DNA from: an uncultured Micrococcales bacterium
GTDB lineage: Bacteria; Actinomycetota; Actinomycetes; Actinomycetales; Microbacteriaceae
Direction of reading: 5' to 3'
NCBI GenBank assembly: GCA_903853515.1
Contig: CAINTU010000142.1
Coordinates: 1 to 6,640, forward strand
Length of the DNA: 6,640 nt
The notes beneath the pieces are model-generated. The model was not told the DNA's origin and ran no database searches. It saw only the letters and a list, made by a program, of their open reading frames with translations. The translations under genes and the position numbers were made by a program. The stretch's first letter is position 1. Each line of letters opens with the position of its first letter. This document shows positions 1-5,725 of this stretch, piece after piece.

Positions 1-69
1 CACTTTCAGGGCCAAAATCGTTCGGTGCAGATGCTAGATCTAGAGAACAACGAGTTCTGCGTGCACTAG
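1..69 (+). CDS. Possible 3' end of an unidentified gene (partial at left edge)
   Basis: Reading from base 1, the first + frame stays open for 22 codons and ends at TAG 67-69. The visible tail reads HFQGQNRSVQMLDLENNEFC, then VH. Its stop lies inside the tetranucleotide CTAG, which on the other strand is also the azoR stop, so the two genes would meet tail to tail with a 4-base overlap. The serine hydrolase and ychF meet in nearly the same way further on, which makes the reading plausible. I do not recognise the protein. The piece is short and one other + frame is also open through it, so this could be chance. Confidence 0.35.
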   Translation, partial: HFQGQNRSVQMLDLENNEFCVH

Positions 70-686
70 CTGCGGGCGCGTTTAGCTGCTTCGGGCACCT
101 GGCGAAGCGCTTTTGAAAGTCCACTTTCAGAAGACGATGGATCGATACGACCGTATTCCATCGGGCCAGCAGGATCGCAGTTGATGAAAGTTAGATCGCG
201 CACACCGATGCGTGAGAAACATTCCAGCAACCATGGCCTGAGAAAATCATGCTTAGTGTTTTCACCTTCGCTATAGAGCCCGCCGCTAGAGATTATGACA
301 CTGACCGGCAAGTCAGCCAACTGATCGGTGCTCTGATAAAAAGTGCGGGTATTAATCACACGATCAATCCACGCCTTGAGTGAGCTGGGCGGCCCCCAGT
401 TATACATTGGTGTGGCAATCACGAGCGCAGAAGCGCTTAAAAGTTCATCGGTCAATTCGTTCGCTAGAGCAAAAGCTGACCTCAGGCGCTCATCGTGCTT
501 TTCTGAGTCAACTCGGCCAGCTTGCTGCGCATCGAAATCAAGGTGAGGAATGTCACCCAAAAATCTAGAAACCTTGACGGTCTGTGGGTGCAGGTCAAAA
601 AATTGATTCTCAAAATCGGCCAGAATTCGATTCGAGAAGGAATCACTTTGTCGAGTGGACGTGTGCAAACTCAGCAGAGAAGTCAT
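66..686 (-). CDS. azoR: FMN-dependent NADH:quinone / azo oxidoreductase (AzoR family)
   Basis: Encodes 206 aa, the usual size for AzoR-type flavoproteins (about 200 aa). These cytoplasmic enzymes use NADH and FMN for two-electron reduction of quinones and, in vitro, azo dyes; the physiological role is usually detoxification of quinones or electrophiles. The flavodoxin-like fold is visible. An N-terminal strand is followed by a Ser/Thr-rich phosphate-binding segment with the helix start SDSFSNRILADF (residues 14-25). The family FMN-site motif PMYNW is at 93-97, followed by LKAWID at 103-108. The second flavin-contacting loop SSGGLY is at 133-138. The ATG at 684-686 has no Shine-Dalgarno sequence but lies 8 nt after a TATAAA box, which fits leaderless initiation. 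Its stop abuts the possible left-edge gene. The gene is complete. Its exact substrate cannot be read from the sequence. Confidence 0.88.
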   Translation of the reverse strand: MTSLLSLHTSTRQSDSFSNRILADFENQFFDLHPQTVKVSRFLGDIPHLDFDAQQAGRVDSEKHDERLRSAFALANELTDELLSASALVIATPMYNWGPPSSLKAWIDRVINTRTFYQSTDQLADLPVSVIISSGGLYSEGENTKHDFLRPWLLECFSRIGVRDLTFINCDPAGPMEYGRIDPSSSESGLSKALRQVPEAAKRARS

Positions 687-694
687 GGTGCAAG

Positions 695-702
695 TTTATA
701 AA
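695..702. promoter_or_regulatory. Palindromic -10 element, possibly shared by azoR and the rightward 5' ORF
   Basis: TTTATAAA is a perfect 8-bp palindrome, so each strand carries TATAAA. On the minus strand TATAAA ends 8 nt before the azoR ATG (684-686). On the plus strand it ends 7 nt before ATG 710. That is the spacing expected for a -10 box feeding a leaderless start. No convincing -35 box is visible on either side. Assignment to azoR is the safer half, because the rightward ORF is itself doubtful. Confidence 0.5.
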
Positions 703-709
703 TCGCGGT

Positions 710-862
710 ATGCAGAATTTATACGTTGAACCTAAATTCGACAACATCTCTTTCTTAAATCATGAGACCGCTAGCCTTGCCCTATGGCTAAAAAGTTTCC
801 CGTCTATTCAATCGCCAAGCCATTTCTGGCGCAGGCGGTGCTCGAGCTCGGGCTGCCGCTGA
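710..862 (+). other. Out-of-frame 5' segment that may be the displaced N-terminus of the serine hydrolase
   Basis: From ATG 710 the second + frame reads MQNLYVEPKFDN, ISFLNHETASLALWLKSFP, then an unlikely Ser/Arg/Cys-rich tail to a stop at 862. LALWLKSFP reaches the point where the hydrolase frame (first frame) reads MAKKFPVYSIAKPF. A -1 shift in the A-run at 790-794 would join LALWLK directly to FPVYSIAKPF and give a more normal N-terminus. Against this, 722-748 is accounted for as an antisense copy of the ychF 3' end. This may therefore be a broken gene start, a sequencing error, or non-coding. Confidence 0.3.
719..748 (-). repeat. Isolated copy of the ychF 3' end (last nine codons plus stop)
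   Basis: Read on the minus strand this segment is GAT GTT GTC GAA TTT, AGG TTC AAC GTA TAA, that is DVVEFRFNV and a stop. This is identical in protein sequence to the last nine residues of the YchF encoded at 1575-2648. Across 722-748 versus 1578-1604, 22 of 27 bases match and all five differences are synonymous. The stops differ (TAA here, TAG there). Similarity ends upstream of the GAT codon, where an in-frame TAA appears three codons earlier, so this is a fragment and not a gene. It lies 32 bp from the azoR start, in the same orientation as azoR. Confidence 0.8.
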
Positions 863-1578
863 CCGACCGCATCGGCCAGCACCTATCCGTGATTTCTGAG
901 CCCTATGCCCATCGTCGAATCGACCACTTGCTCAACCACACCTCTGGGTTGGCTGACTACTCCGCCCTCGCAGCATATGGCCAGGCGGTTGAGAATCGCA
1001 CGGATGCCTGGAGTCGCGAAGAACTTCTCGAACGTTGTGCAGCTTTTAGTCACAACATTGCTGGTTTCAACTATTCGAACATCGGATATCTGCTGTTGCG
1101 AATGATGGTTGAAGAGAAAACTGGTTTGAGTATGTTTGGCGCGATCAAGGCGCTCGTGCTTGATCCACTTGAGATTGAATGTTTCGAAGAGTGGGAAGCT
1201 CGTTCTGAAATCGTGCCGGGTTATGACCCACGCTGGGTTTATTCGGGAACATTCCTGGCCGACGCCGAATCGATTAAGCGCGGCTTTGTGATGCTCGTTC
1301 GCCATCGAGCAGAAACAATCGGGCCAGAGGCGGGCATGGCTCTGTTGCCTTATCAGGGCACCGGATTCGACCACCCCGGCTACAGTTATGGGTTGATGAA
1401 TGATGTTGACCTCTCTACCGGTCAGCCAAAGTTCGTGGGGCACGGCGGCGGCGGGCCAGGTTTCGCTCACATGATTCTCGTCAACACTGCGAATATGCAA
1501 GTTGGGCTTGAGACTTCGACTGCAGACTTTGATCAGGCTGCGGCGATCTTACGATTGCGCGCTGCGACGACAAACTAA
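784..1578 (+). CDS. Serine hydrolase of the beta-lactamase / PBP class C type (N-terminally short)
   Basis: Encodes 264 aa from ATG 784. It belongs to the penicillin-binding-protein-like serine hydrolases (COG1680-type), which include D-alanyl-D-alanine peptidases, esterases and class C beta-lactamases. Three active-site motifs are present: SIAK (residues 9-12, nucleophile Ser9 and Lys12), YSN (97-99), and HGG within HGGGGPG (220-226), replacing the classic KTG. LLNHTSGL at 49-56 is a family signature. Relatives normally have tens of residues before SxxK, including a beta-strand of the core sheet. Here there are only eight, no signal peptide, and no Shine-Dalgarno sequence before the ATG. In-frame stops at 763 and 772 block a longer start. 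The gene may thus be 5'-truncated or frameshifted, or a short cytoplasmic variant. Its TAA overlaps the ychF stop tail to tail. The substrate is unknown. Confidence 0.75.
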   Translation: MAKKFPVYSIAKPFLAQAVLELGLPLTDRIGQHLSVISEPYAHRRIDHLLNHTSGLADYSALAAYGQAVENRTDAWSREELLERCAAFSHNIAGFNYSNIGYLLLRMMVEEKTGLSMFGAIKALVLDPLEIECFEEWEARSEIVPGYDPRWVYSGTFLADAESIKRGFVMLVRHRAETIGPEAGMALLPYQGTGFDHPGYSYGLMNDVDLSTGQPKFVGHGGGGPGFAHMILVNTANMQVGLETSTADFDQAAAILRLRAATTN

Positions 1579-1604
1579 ACGTTGAACCGGAATTCGACCA
1601 CGTC
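1575..1604 (-). repeat. Native ychF 3' end, partner of the copy at 719-748
   Basis: The last nine codons and TAG stop of ychF (DVVEFRFNV). With the copy at 719-748 it forms a direct repeat in the same orientation. The start of each repeat unit is about 856 bp apart. The two units enclose the serine hydrolase gene, whose stop codon lies on the edge of this unit. Confidence 0.8.
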
Positions 1605-2648
1605 GCCATCGCGCATTATGTAGTCTTTGCCTTCCATGCGAACTTTGCCAGCGGCCTTCGCCTCAGCCATCGAACCGGCAGCAACTAGATCATCGAATGA
1701 GACGATTTCAGCCTTGATGAATCCTCGTTGAAAGTCGGTGTGAATCACGCCGGCAGCCTGTGGTGCAGTCCAGCCCTTGTGAATGGTCCAGGCACGAGTT
1801 TCTTTAGGGCCTGCGGTTAGGTAGGTCTGTAATCCTAGGGTGGCAAAACCGATGCGTGCTAACTGGTTTAGACCAGATTCGGCTTGCCCAAGCGACGCAA
1901 GAAGCTCGTCTGCCTCTTCTGGCGAAAGGTCGATAAGTTCACTCTCAACTTTGGCATCAAGAAAAACTGCCTCGGCTGGGGCAACCAAATCGGCAAGAGT
2001 CTTGCGCTTAGCGTCGTCGGTCAAAATCGACTCGTCAACGTTGAAGACATAAACGATTGGCTTGGCGGTGAGTAATCCGAGTTCTTTGATCGGGGTTAGA
2101 TCAATCTTGGTTGCGCTCAAAGGAGTGCCGGCGTTCAAAGCCAACAAGGCTTCGTCGATGGTCTCGAGTGCGACAGGCTCAGCCTTTTTGCCTTTGACTT
2201 CTTTTTCGATGCGCACGCGGGCTTTGTCGAGTGTTTCGAGATCGGCAAGAATCAGCTCGGTGTTGATGGTTTCGATGTCACTTGCGGCATCAACTTTGCC
2301 GTCAACGTGCACAACATCGCCATCGACGAAACCGCGAACCACCTGCGCGATTGCATCGGCTTCACGAATGTTTGCCAAGAACTTGTTGCCGAGGCCTTCA
2401 CCAACTGATGCACCGCGCACGATGCCGGCGATGTCGACGAAAGACACGGGTGCTGGCAACAGGCGCTCGCTGCCAAAGATTTCGGCAAGCTTGGCCAGAC
2501 GCGCATCAGGCAGGTTGACCACACCGATGTTTGGCTCGATGGTTGCAAACGGGTAGTTTGCCGCCAAAACGTTGTTTTTAGTGAGTGCGTTGAACAGGGT
2601 TGATTTGCCGACGTTGGGCAAACCCACGATTCCGATAGTTAGGGCCAC
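1575..2648 (-). CDS. ychF: YchF, ribosome-associated Obg-family GTPase/ATPase
   Basis: Encodes 357 aa from GTG 2646-2648, close to the usual length of YchF (about 360 aa). YchF is a universally conserved P-loop protein (OLA1 in eukaryotes) that prefers ATP, binds ribosomes, and is linked to stress responses and translation initiation. Visible motifs: Walker A GLPNVGKS (residues 9-16), the FATIEPN switch region (34-40), G3 VDIAG (71-75), and NVDE (203-206) in place of the NKxD guanine-specificity motif, as expected for the family. A helical coiled-coil stretch follows G3, and a C-terminal TGS domain runs from about 275 to the conserved end GDVVEFRFNV. The frame is open upstream to 2786, but those residues are not family sequence and overlap the divergent exonuclease. 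The chosen GTG immediately precedes the invariant first strand. There is no Shine-Dalgarno sequence; TAAACT ends 8 nt upstream. Confidence 0.95.
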   Translation of the reverse strand: MALTIGIVGLPNVGKSTLFNALTKNNVLAANYPFATIEPNIGVVNLPDARLAKLAEIFGSERLLPAPVSFVDIAGIVRGASVGEGLGNKFLANIREADAIAQVVRGFVDGDVVHVDGKVDAASDIETINTELILADLETLDKARVRIEKEVKGKKAEPVALETIDEALLALNAGTPLSATKIDLTPIKELGLLTAKPIVYVFNVDESILTDDAKRKTLADLVAPAEAVFLDAKVESELIDLSPEEADELLASLGQAESGLNQLARIGFATLGLQTYLTAGPKETRAWTIHKGWTAPQAAGVIHTDFQRGFIKAEIVSFDDLVAAGSMAEAKAAGKVRMEGKDYIMRDGDVVEFRFNV

Positions 2649-2656
2649 AACATTCG

Positions 2657-2664
2657 AGTTTAAT
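2657..2664. promoter_or_regulatory. Overlapping divergent -10 elements for ychF and the exonuclease gene
   Basis: The + strand reads AGTTTAAT. TTTAAT at 2659-2664 (five of six matches to TATAAT) ends 6 nt before GTG 2671. On the minus strand TAAACT (2662-2657, fitting TANNNT) ends 8 nt before the ychF GTG at 2648. Only 22 bp separate the two start codons, so both promoters must overlap here, and both transcripts would be leaderless or nearly so. No -35 box is evident. Confidence 0.5.
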
Positions 2665-2670
2665 TGCTTT

Positions 2671-3234
2671 GTGCCGCTTAACTTTGTCGCAATTGATTTC
2701 GAGACTGCAAACTCTAACTCTGCCAGCCCCTGCGCGGTTGGTTTGGTGCGGGTTTCCGACGGCAAAATTGTCGACACTTTGGCCACTTTGATTCAGCCGC
2801 CCTACCCCTATGACTATTTTGAGCCAATGAACATAAAGGTGCACGGCATAAATCCTGGTGATGTTGTTGGTGCGCCAACTTGGTCTCAAGCGCTCGAAAC
2901 GATGCTGACTTTTATTGGCAGCGACGATTTGATTGCTCACAATGCCGGCTTCGATATGGGCGTGTTGCGCAAGTCGGCATTAGAGATCGAAACGCCTTTG
3001 CCTTCGCTGCGTTATGCCTGCAGCCTTTTGATGGCTCGCAAGACCTATAACCTCGAGAGTTATCGCCTAAACGCGGTTGCCTATGCCATTGGCCACGAAG
3101 AGTTCGACCACCACGATGCTCTAGCCGACAGCGACGCCTGCGCCCGCATCGTTATTCACATGGCTAAGCGCCACGGTGTTGAATCCTTGGATGATCTTGC
3201 CGCCGCTACAGGCCACACCATCAAGGTCTTATAG
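2671..3234 (+). CDS. Stand-alone DnaQ-like (DEDDh) 3'-5' exonuclease
   Basis: Encodes 187 aa from GTG 2671. It belongs to the RNase T/DnaQ exonuclease superfamily, which removes nucleotides from DNA or RNA 3' ends using two metal ions. All five DEDDh residues are visible: Asp9 and Glu11 in FVAIDFET, Asp95 in AHNAGFDMGVL, and His148 and Asp153 in HHDALADSD. There is no polymerase, helicase or GIY-YIG domain attached, so it is a free exonuclease of the DNA polymerase III epsilon-like group, not clearly the replicative proofreading subunit. The frame continues upstream to an ATG at 2572, but that stretch is antisense to the ychF P-loop region and does not resemble the family. GTG 2671 sits just before the first beta-strand and 6 nt after a -10-like TTTAAT. 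rmuC follows on the same strand after 54 bp. Substrate and pathway are not determined. Confidence 0.88.
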   Translation: MPLNFVAIDFETANSNSASPCAVGLVRVSDGKIVDTLATLIQPPYPYDYFEPMNIKVHGINPGDVVGAPTWSQALETMLTFIGSDDLIAHNAGFDMGVLRKSALEIETPLPSLRYACSLLMARKTYNLESYRLNAVAYAIGHEEFDHHDALADSDACARIVIHMAKRHGVESLDDLAAATGHTIKVL

Positions 3235-3273
3235 CTAAGCAGCCTTCGGCCACCCCAGAATGTCAGGGGTAGG

Positions 3274-3282
3274 TGCGACAAT
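3274..3282 (+). promoter_or_regulatory. Extended -10 promoter element of rmuC
   Basis: TGC followed by GACAAT matches the extended -10 form (TGn plus a hexamer with four of six consensus bases). It ends 6 nt before the rmuC ATG at 3289, the spacing of a leaderless transcript. There is no Shine-Dalgarno sequence near the ATG. This suggests rmuC has its own promoter in addition to any read-through from the exonuclease gene. Confidence 0.4.
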
Positions 3283-3288
3283 CTGAGC

Positions 3289-4515
3289 ATGGAAATTCTT
3301 ATTGCACTCATTGGCATCGCCATCGGCTTTGCTGTTGGATACTTCATTTTTCACAAGGATGCCTCGTCACCTGCCGACCAGCCAATCGAGGACTTAGCGC
3401 CGAAGCTGGCTGCCGCTGAGGCGACAGTAATGGAACTGCGGTCCCAGTTGGCCGAGGCAAAGAGCCGAATAGACGCAAATGACGCTCGTGAAAAAGCCGC
3501 TGCCGAGCTCGAAAGCAAGTTCTTGCAAGAGCTAAGACCCATGCAGCAGCGACTGCAAGAAGTTCAAGAAAAAGTTGGCGAGGTCGAGCGAGAGCGAATT
3601 GATCAATTCAACACAATCAAAGAGCAACTGGTTGCCAGCCGAGCGCAGCAAGAAACTTTGAGCAAAAACACCCAAGCGCTTGCTGGCGCGCTTACAAACA
3701 ATCAGGTTCGAGGCAAATGGGGTGAGCTCACACTGCGTCGCCTGCTTGAACAATCTGGAATGCGAACTGGCGTCGATTTCATCGAGCAATTTAACACAAC
3801 CAACGAAGATGGCTCAAGAATCAAGCCAGACGTCGTGATATTGATGCCAGATGCGAAGTCCGTCGCTGTCGACTCGAAGGTTCCTTTCAACAATTTTCAA
3901 CGTGCTTTCGAGATTCCAGAAATTTCTGATGTGACAGATGAGAAGCGTCGCAAAGACCTGCTCAAAGAACATTCAAAAGATGTCAAAAAACACATTGACG
4001 AGATCAGCAAAAAGGAATATTTCAGTGGCCTCGAGAATTCGCCTGAATTCACAATTATGTTCATGCCTAGCGAGAGCTTGCTGTCTGTGACCCTCGAATA
4101 CGACCCGACCCTGCTCGAGTATGCATTTGATCGAAAAGTTGCCCTGGTTTCACCGGTATCTTTCTTTAGCGTGCTAAGAACCATCAACTATGGTTGGCGA
4201 CAAAGCGCTCAAGAGGCCACGATTAAAGAGGTCATCGACTTAGGCGTGAGGCTTCACAAGTATGTGCGCATTGTGGCTGAGCATGCACTCAATTTGGGCA
4301 AAAAGCTCAATGAATCGGTTCAGGAATACAACAAATTCTCAACTAGCCTCGAGAGCAGTTTGCTGACGGCAACTCGTGAAGTCAACCGCCGATCAAAAAG
4401 CATTCTCGACCAAGGCAAAGTGATCCCTCAACTTGCTGAATTAGAACAAGGAACAAGAGGCTTCACCAAGCCAGAACTTGACCCAGCAGAAGATAACGAA
4501 GAAGACTCGATTTAG
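3289..4515 (+). CDS. rmuC: DNA recombination protein RmuC
   Basis: Encodes 408 aa. RmuC proteins limit DNA inversion and rearrangement and carry a restriction-endonuclease-like (PD-D/ExK) core; the precise biochemical activity is poorly settled. An N-terminal membrane anchor spans residues 2-21 (IGIAIGFAVGYFIF core). A long charged coiled coil covers roughly 33-135. The RmuC domain covers about 137-370, with the signature GKWGELTLRRLLEQSGM at 142-158 and nuclease-like residues Asp181 in KPDVVILMPD and Asp195/Lys197 in VDSK. The C-terminus is an acidic tail (EDNEEDS). Topology suggests a membrane-tethered protein with the coiled coil and nuclease domain in the cytoplasm. It lies downstream of an exonuclease gene, which fits a DNA-maintenance pair, and is followed at once by a strong terminator. 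The gene is complete. ATG 3289 gives the expected membrane segment. Confidence 0.93.
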   Translation: MEILIALIGIAIGFAVGYFIFHKDASSPADQPIEDLAPKLAAAEATVMELRSQLAEAKSRIDANDAREKAAAELESKFLQELRPMQQRLQEVQEKVGEVERERIDQFNTIKEQLVASRAQQETLSKNTQALAGALTNNQVRGKWGELTLRRLLEQSGMRTGVDFIEQFNTTNEDGSRIKPDVVILMPDAKSVAVDSKVPFNNFQRAFEIPEISDVTDEKRRKDLLKEHSKDVKKHIDEISKKEYFSGLENSPEFTIMFMPSESLLSVTLEYDPTLLEYAFDRKVALVSPVSFFSVLRTINYGWRQSAQEATIKEVIDLGVRLHKYVRIVAEHALNLGKKLNESVQEYNKFSTSLESSLLTATREVNRRSKSILDQGKVIPQLAELEQGTRGFTKPELDPAEDNEEDSI

Positions 4516-4528
4516 TGATTGTCGCGAA

Positions 4529-4556
4529 CAAAAACCCCGAGAAATCGGGGTTTTTG
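4529..4556 (+). terminator. Intrinsic terminator after rmuC
   Basis: A perfect 12-bp stem (C AAAAA CCCC GA paired with TC GGGG TTTTT G) closed by a GAAA tetraloop at 4541-4544, with its T-tract at 4551-4555. It begins 13 nt after the rmuC stop. The A-tract on the other arm makes it symmetric, but no leftward gene needs it. It separates the rmuC transcript from the sugar-kinase operon. Confidence 0.92.
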
Positions 4557-4602
4557 CGTATCCAAGGCATCAAGCAGTCAAGCCCAGACAGCCCTATTTG
4601 AC

Positions 4603-4608
4603 TATACT
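4603..4608 (+). promoter_or_regulatory. Probable -10 box of the kinase-aldolase operon
   Basis: TATACT matches five of six bases of the -10 consensus. It lies after the rmuC terminator and is the best promoter candidate before the kinase gene. Initiation about 7 nt downstream would give a leader of about 85 nt. No good -35 hexamer is seen at 16-18 nt. TTGACT at 4598-4603 overlaps the box and could instead be a -35 for a weaker -10 further on. Confidence 0.4.
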
Positions 4609-4622
4609 TTTCAGAAGTTAGC

Positions 4623-4684
4623 CGACAACGTCGTAGGCCTTGAAAGCTGAACCTGCCAAGCATTGGGGCGGTTCAAACCCCCAA
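4623..4684 (+). promoter_or_regulatory. Structured 5' leader of the kinase gene (short inverted repeat and RBS-proximal hairpin)
   Basis: Two small structures lie in the presumed leader. CGAC-AAC-GTCG at 4623-4633 is a short inverted repeat near the predicted transcription start, a possible operator. TTGGGG (4663-4668) and CCCCAA (4679-4684) form a perfect 6-bp stem with a 10-nt loop that ends 5 nt before the AGGAG ribosome site. It could modulate translation. I recognise no known riboswitch or regulator site. Confidence 0.25.
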
Positions 4685-4689
4685 ATCGC

Positions 4690-4694
4690 AGGAG
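4690..4694 (+). promoter_or_regulatory. Shine-Dalgarno site that fixes the kinase start
   Basis: AGGAG lies 5 nt before ATG 4700. The open frame extends upstream to a TTG at 4640, but only ATG 4700 has a ribosome site and brings the PfkB first strand to the expected position. Confidence 0.8.
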
Positions 4695-4699
4695 TCAAA

Positions 4700-5722
4700 A
4701 TGTCGCACGAGTACCAAGGCGCGCCAGTCGTGACCCTCACACCTGCGCCAACCCTAGACCGCACATATTTCGTGCATGAGTTGCACTCGGGCGGCGTAAA
4801 CCGCGCCGACGCTGTCACCGAAGAACTTGCCGGCAAAGGCATCAACGTTTCGCGCGGCCTTACGCTCGCCAATATTCTTGCGCCAGGTGTTGTGCCAATC
4901 GGAAACGCCGACCAGGGCGTGCTTGAGCGCACCGGATCATCATTTTTGGTTCCGCTGTGGGTCGAAGGCAACCTTCGCGTTTCAACCACAGTTGTCGATA
5001 CCCAAGGCACCACCACCAAAGTCAACGAGTCACCTCGCCCATTGAGTGAAGCTGACTGGCAAAAAGTCATCGAGCTTACCGAAGCGACCGTCAAAGAAAC
5101 TGGCGCAAAGTGGCTAGTGATCGCAGGCGCATTGCCGGTCTATAAATCAACCGGCGTCTATGTTGACCTGCAGCCAATCTTTGACCGCATGAAGGCTCTC
5201 GGCGTTAAGGTTGCGCTCGACACCTCTGGTGAACCACTTAGCTATTGGGCCCGCAAAGGCACCGCAAACATCATCAAACCAAACGCCGAAGAACTTGCCT
5301 CGGCTGTTGGTCGCGAACTAAAGACAGTTGGCGATGTAGTTGCCGCCGCACAAGAACTTTGCCAACACGGCATCGAAGTTGTGCTTGCCAGCATGGGGGC
5401 CGACGGCATGATCGCCGTCACCCAGAACCGTCACTGGGCTGCGCGCACTCCGCCAGTCAAGGTGGCCAACACGGTTGGCGCTGGCGATGCAACATTGGCA
5501 GGATTCTTGTCTGCCGTTGTGACCAACCCGATTGAACCTGGTGCCGACGATTATGGTGTTGGCTTCAATGTGCCGCTTGGTGTGCAGACGGCTGTTCGTT
5601 GGGGCGCAATCGCGGTGCAGCAGCCAAAGTCAGGGCTAGAGAATCTTGAAAACATGCCAAGTGCGACTGTCGACACTGACCCAAATCTGAATGTTCCGCT
5701 CGAAGAAATCGCTAGACCCTAA
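4700..5722 (+). CDS. fruK: PfkB-family sugar kinase, probable 1-phosphofructokinase
   Basis: Encodes 340 aa from ATG 4700. It is a ribokinase/PfkB-family kinase of the FruK/LacC subgroup, which phosphorylates fructose-1-phosphate (or tagatose-6-phosphate, or fructose-6-phosphate as Pfk-2) with ATP. The N-terminal substrate region TLTPAPTLDRTY (residues 12-23) matches the TLNPALD-type start of FruK. PfkB signature 1 is at AGKGINVSRGL (44-54). IIKPNAEEL (191-199) is typical of the group. Signature 2 is NTVGAGDATLAGF (257-269), with GAGD at 260-263, the anion hole, and Asp263 as catalytic base. All key residues are intact. The aldolase gene follows after 15 bp, so the kinase product is probably fructose-1,6-bisphosphate. 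No PTS transporter or DeoR-type regulator is visible, so substrate preference between F1P and F6P is open. It is slightly longer than typical FruK (about 310-320 aa), the extra residues being near 278-294 and at the C-terminus. Confidence 0.82.
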   Translation: MSHEYQGAPVVTLTPAPTLDRTYFVHELHSGGVNRADAVTEELAGKGINVSRGLTLANILAPGVVPIGNADQGVLERTGSSFLVPLWVEGNLRVSTTVVDTQGTTTKVNESPRPLSEADWQKVIELTEATVKETGAKWLVIAGALPVYKSTGVYVDLQPIFDRMKALGVKVALDTSGEPLSYWARKGTANIIKPNAEELASAVGRELKTVGDVVAAAQELCQHGIEVVLASMGADGMIAVTQNRHWAARTPPVKVANTVGAGDATLAGFLSAVVTNPIEPGADDYGVGFNVPLGVQTAVRWGAIAVQQPKSGLENLENMPSATVDTDPNLNVPLEEIARP

Positions 5723-5725
5723 CCC

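Noticed and set aside
34..58. CTAGATCTAG palindrome and AGAAC/GTTCT hairpin as an azoR terminator
   Set aside because: The stem is only 5 bp with no T-tract on the azoR strand, and the bases may be coding on the + strand.
762..791. Nine-codon ORF (MRPLALPYG) overlapping the hydrolase ATG, as a coupled leader peptide
   Set aside because: No ribosome site, very short, and inside a probable recombination scar; chance is likelier.
787..799. Programmed -1 frameshift heptamer joining the 710 frame to the hydrolase frame
   Set aside because: The A-run allows one codon to slip, but there is no X-XXY-YYZ heptamer in the required phase and no clear downstream structure. Mutation or sequencing error is more likely.
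2572..2670. Upstream ATG start for the exonuclease at 2572
   Set aside because: The stretch is the antisense of the ychF P-loop region. The exonuclease fold begins right after GTG 2671.
2649..2786. N-terminal extension of ychF to an upstream start at 2786
   Set aside because: The extra 46 residues precede the invariant first strand of YchF, do not look like the family, and overlap the exonuclease catalytic motif on the other strand.
3250..3272. ACCCC/GGGGT hairpin between exonuclease and rmuC as a terminator
   Set aside because: 5-bp stem with a 9-nt loop and no T-tract. It lies just upstream of the likely rmuC promoter, so at most a weak pause site.
4667..4683. tRNA B-box-like GGTTCAAACCC, suggesting a tRNA or tmRNA 3' part
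   Set aside because: The flanking bases do not form a 5-bp T stem (C-C and G-A mismatches), and no acceptor, D or anticodon arms can be built around it. The simpler TTGGGG/CCCCAA hairpin explains the symmetry.
4640..4699. Upstream TTG start for the sugar kinase
   Set aside because: No ribosome site at the TTG and no family similarity in the extra 20 residues, whereas ATG 4700 has AGGAG at 5 nt.
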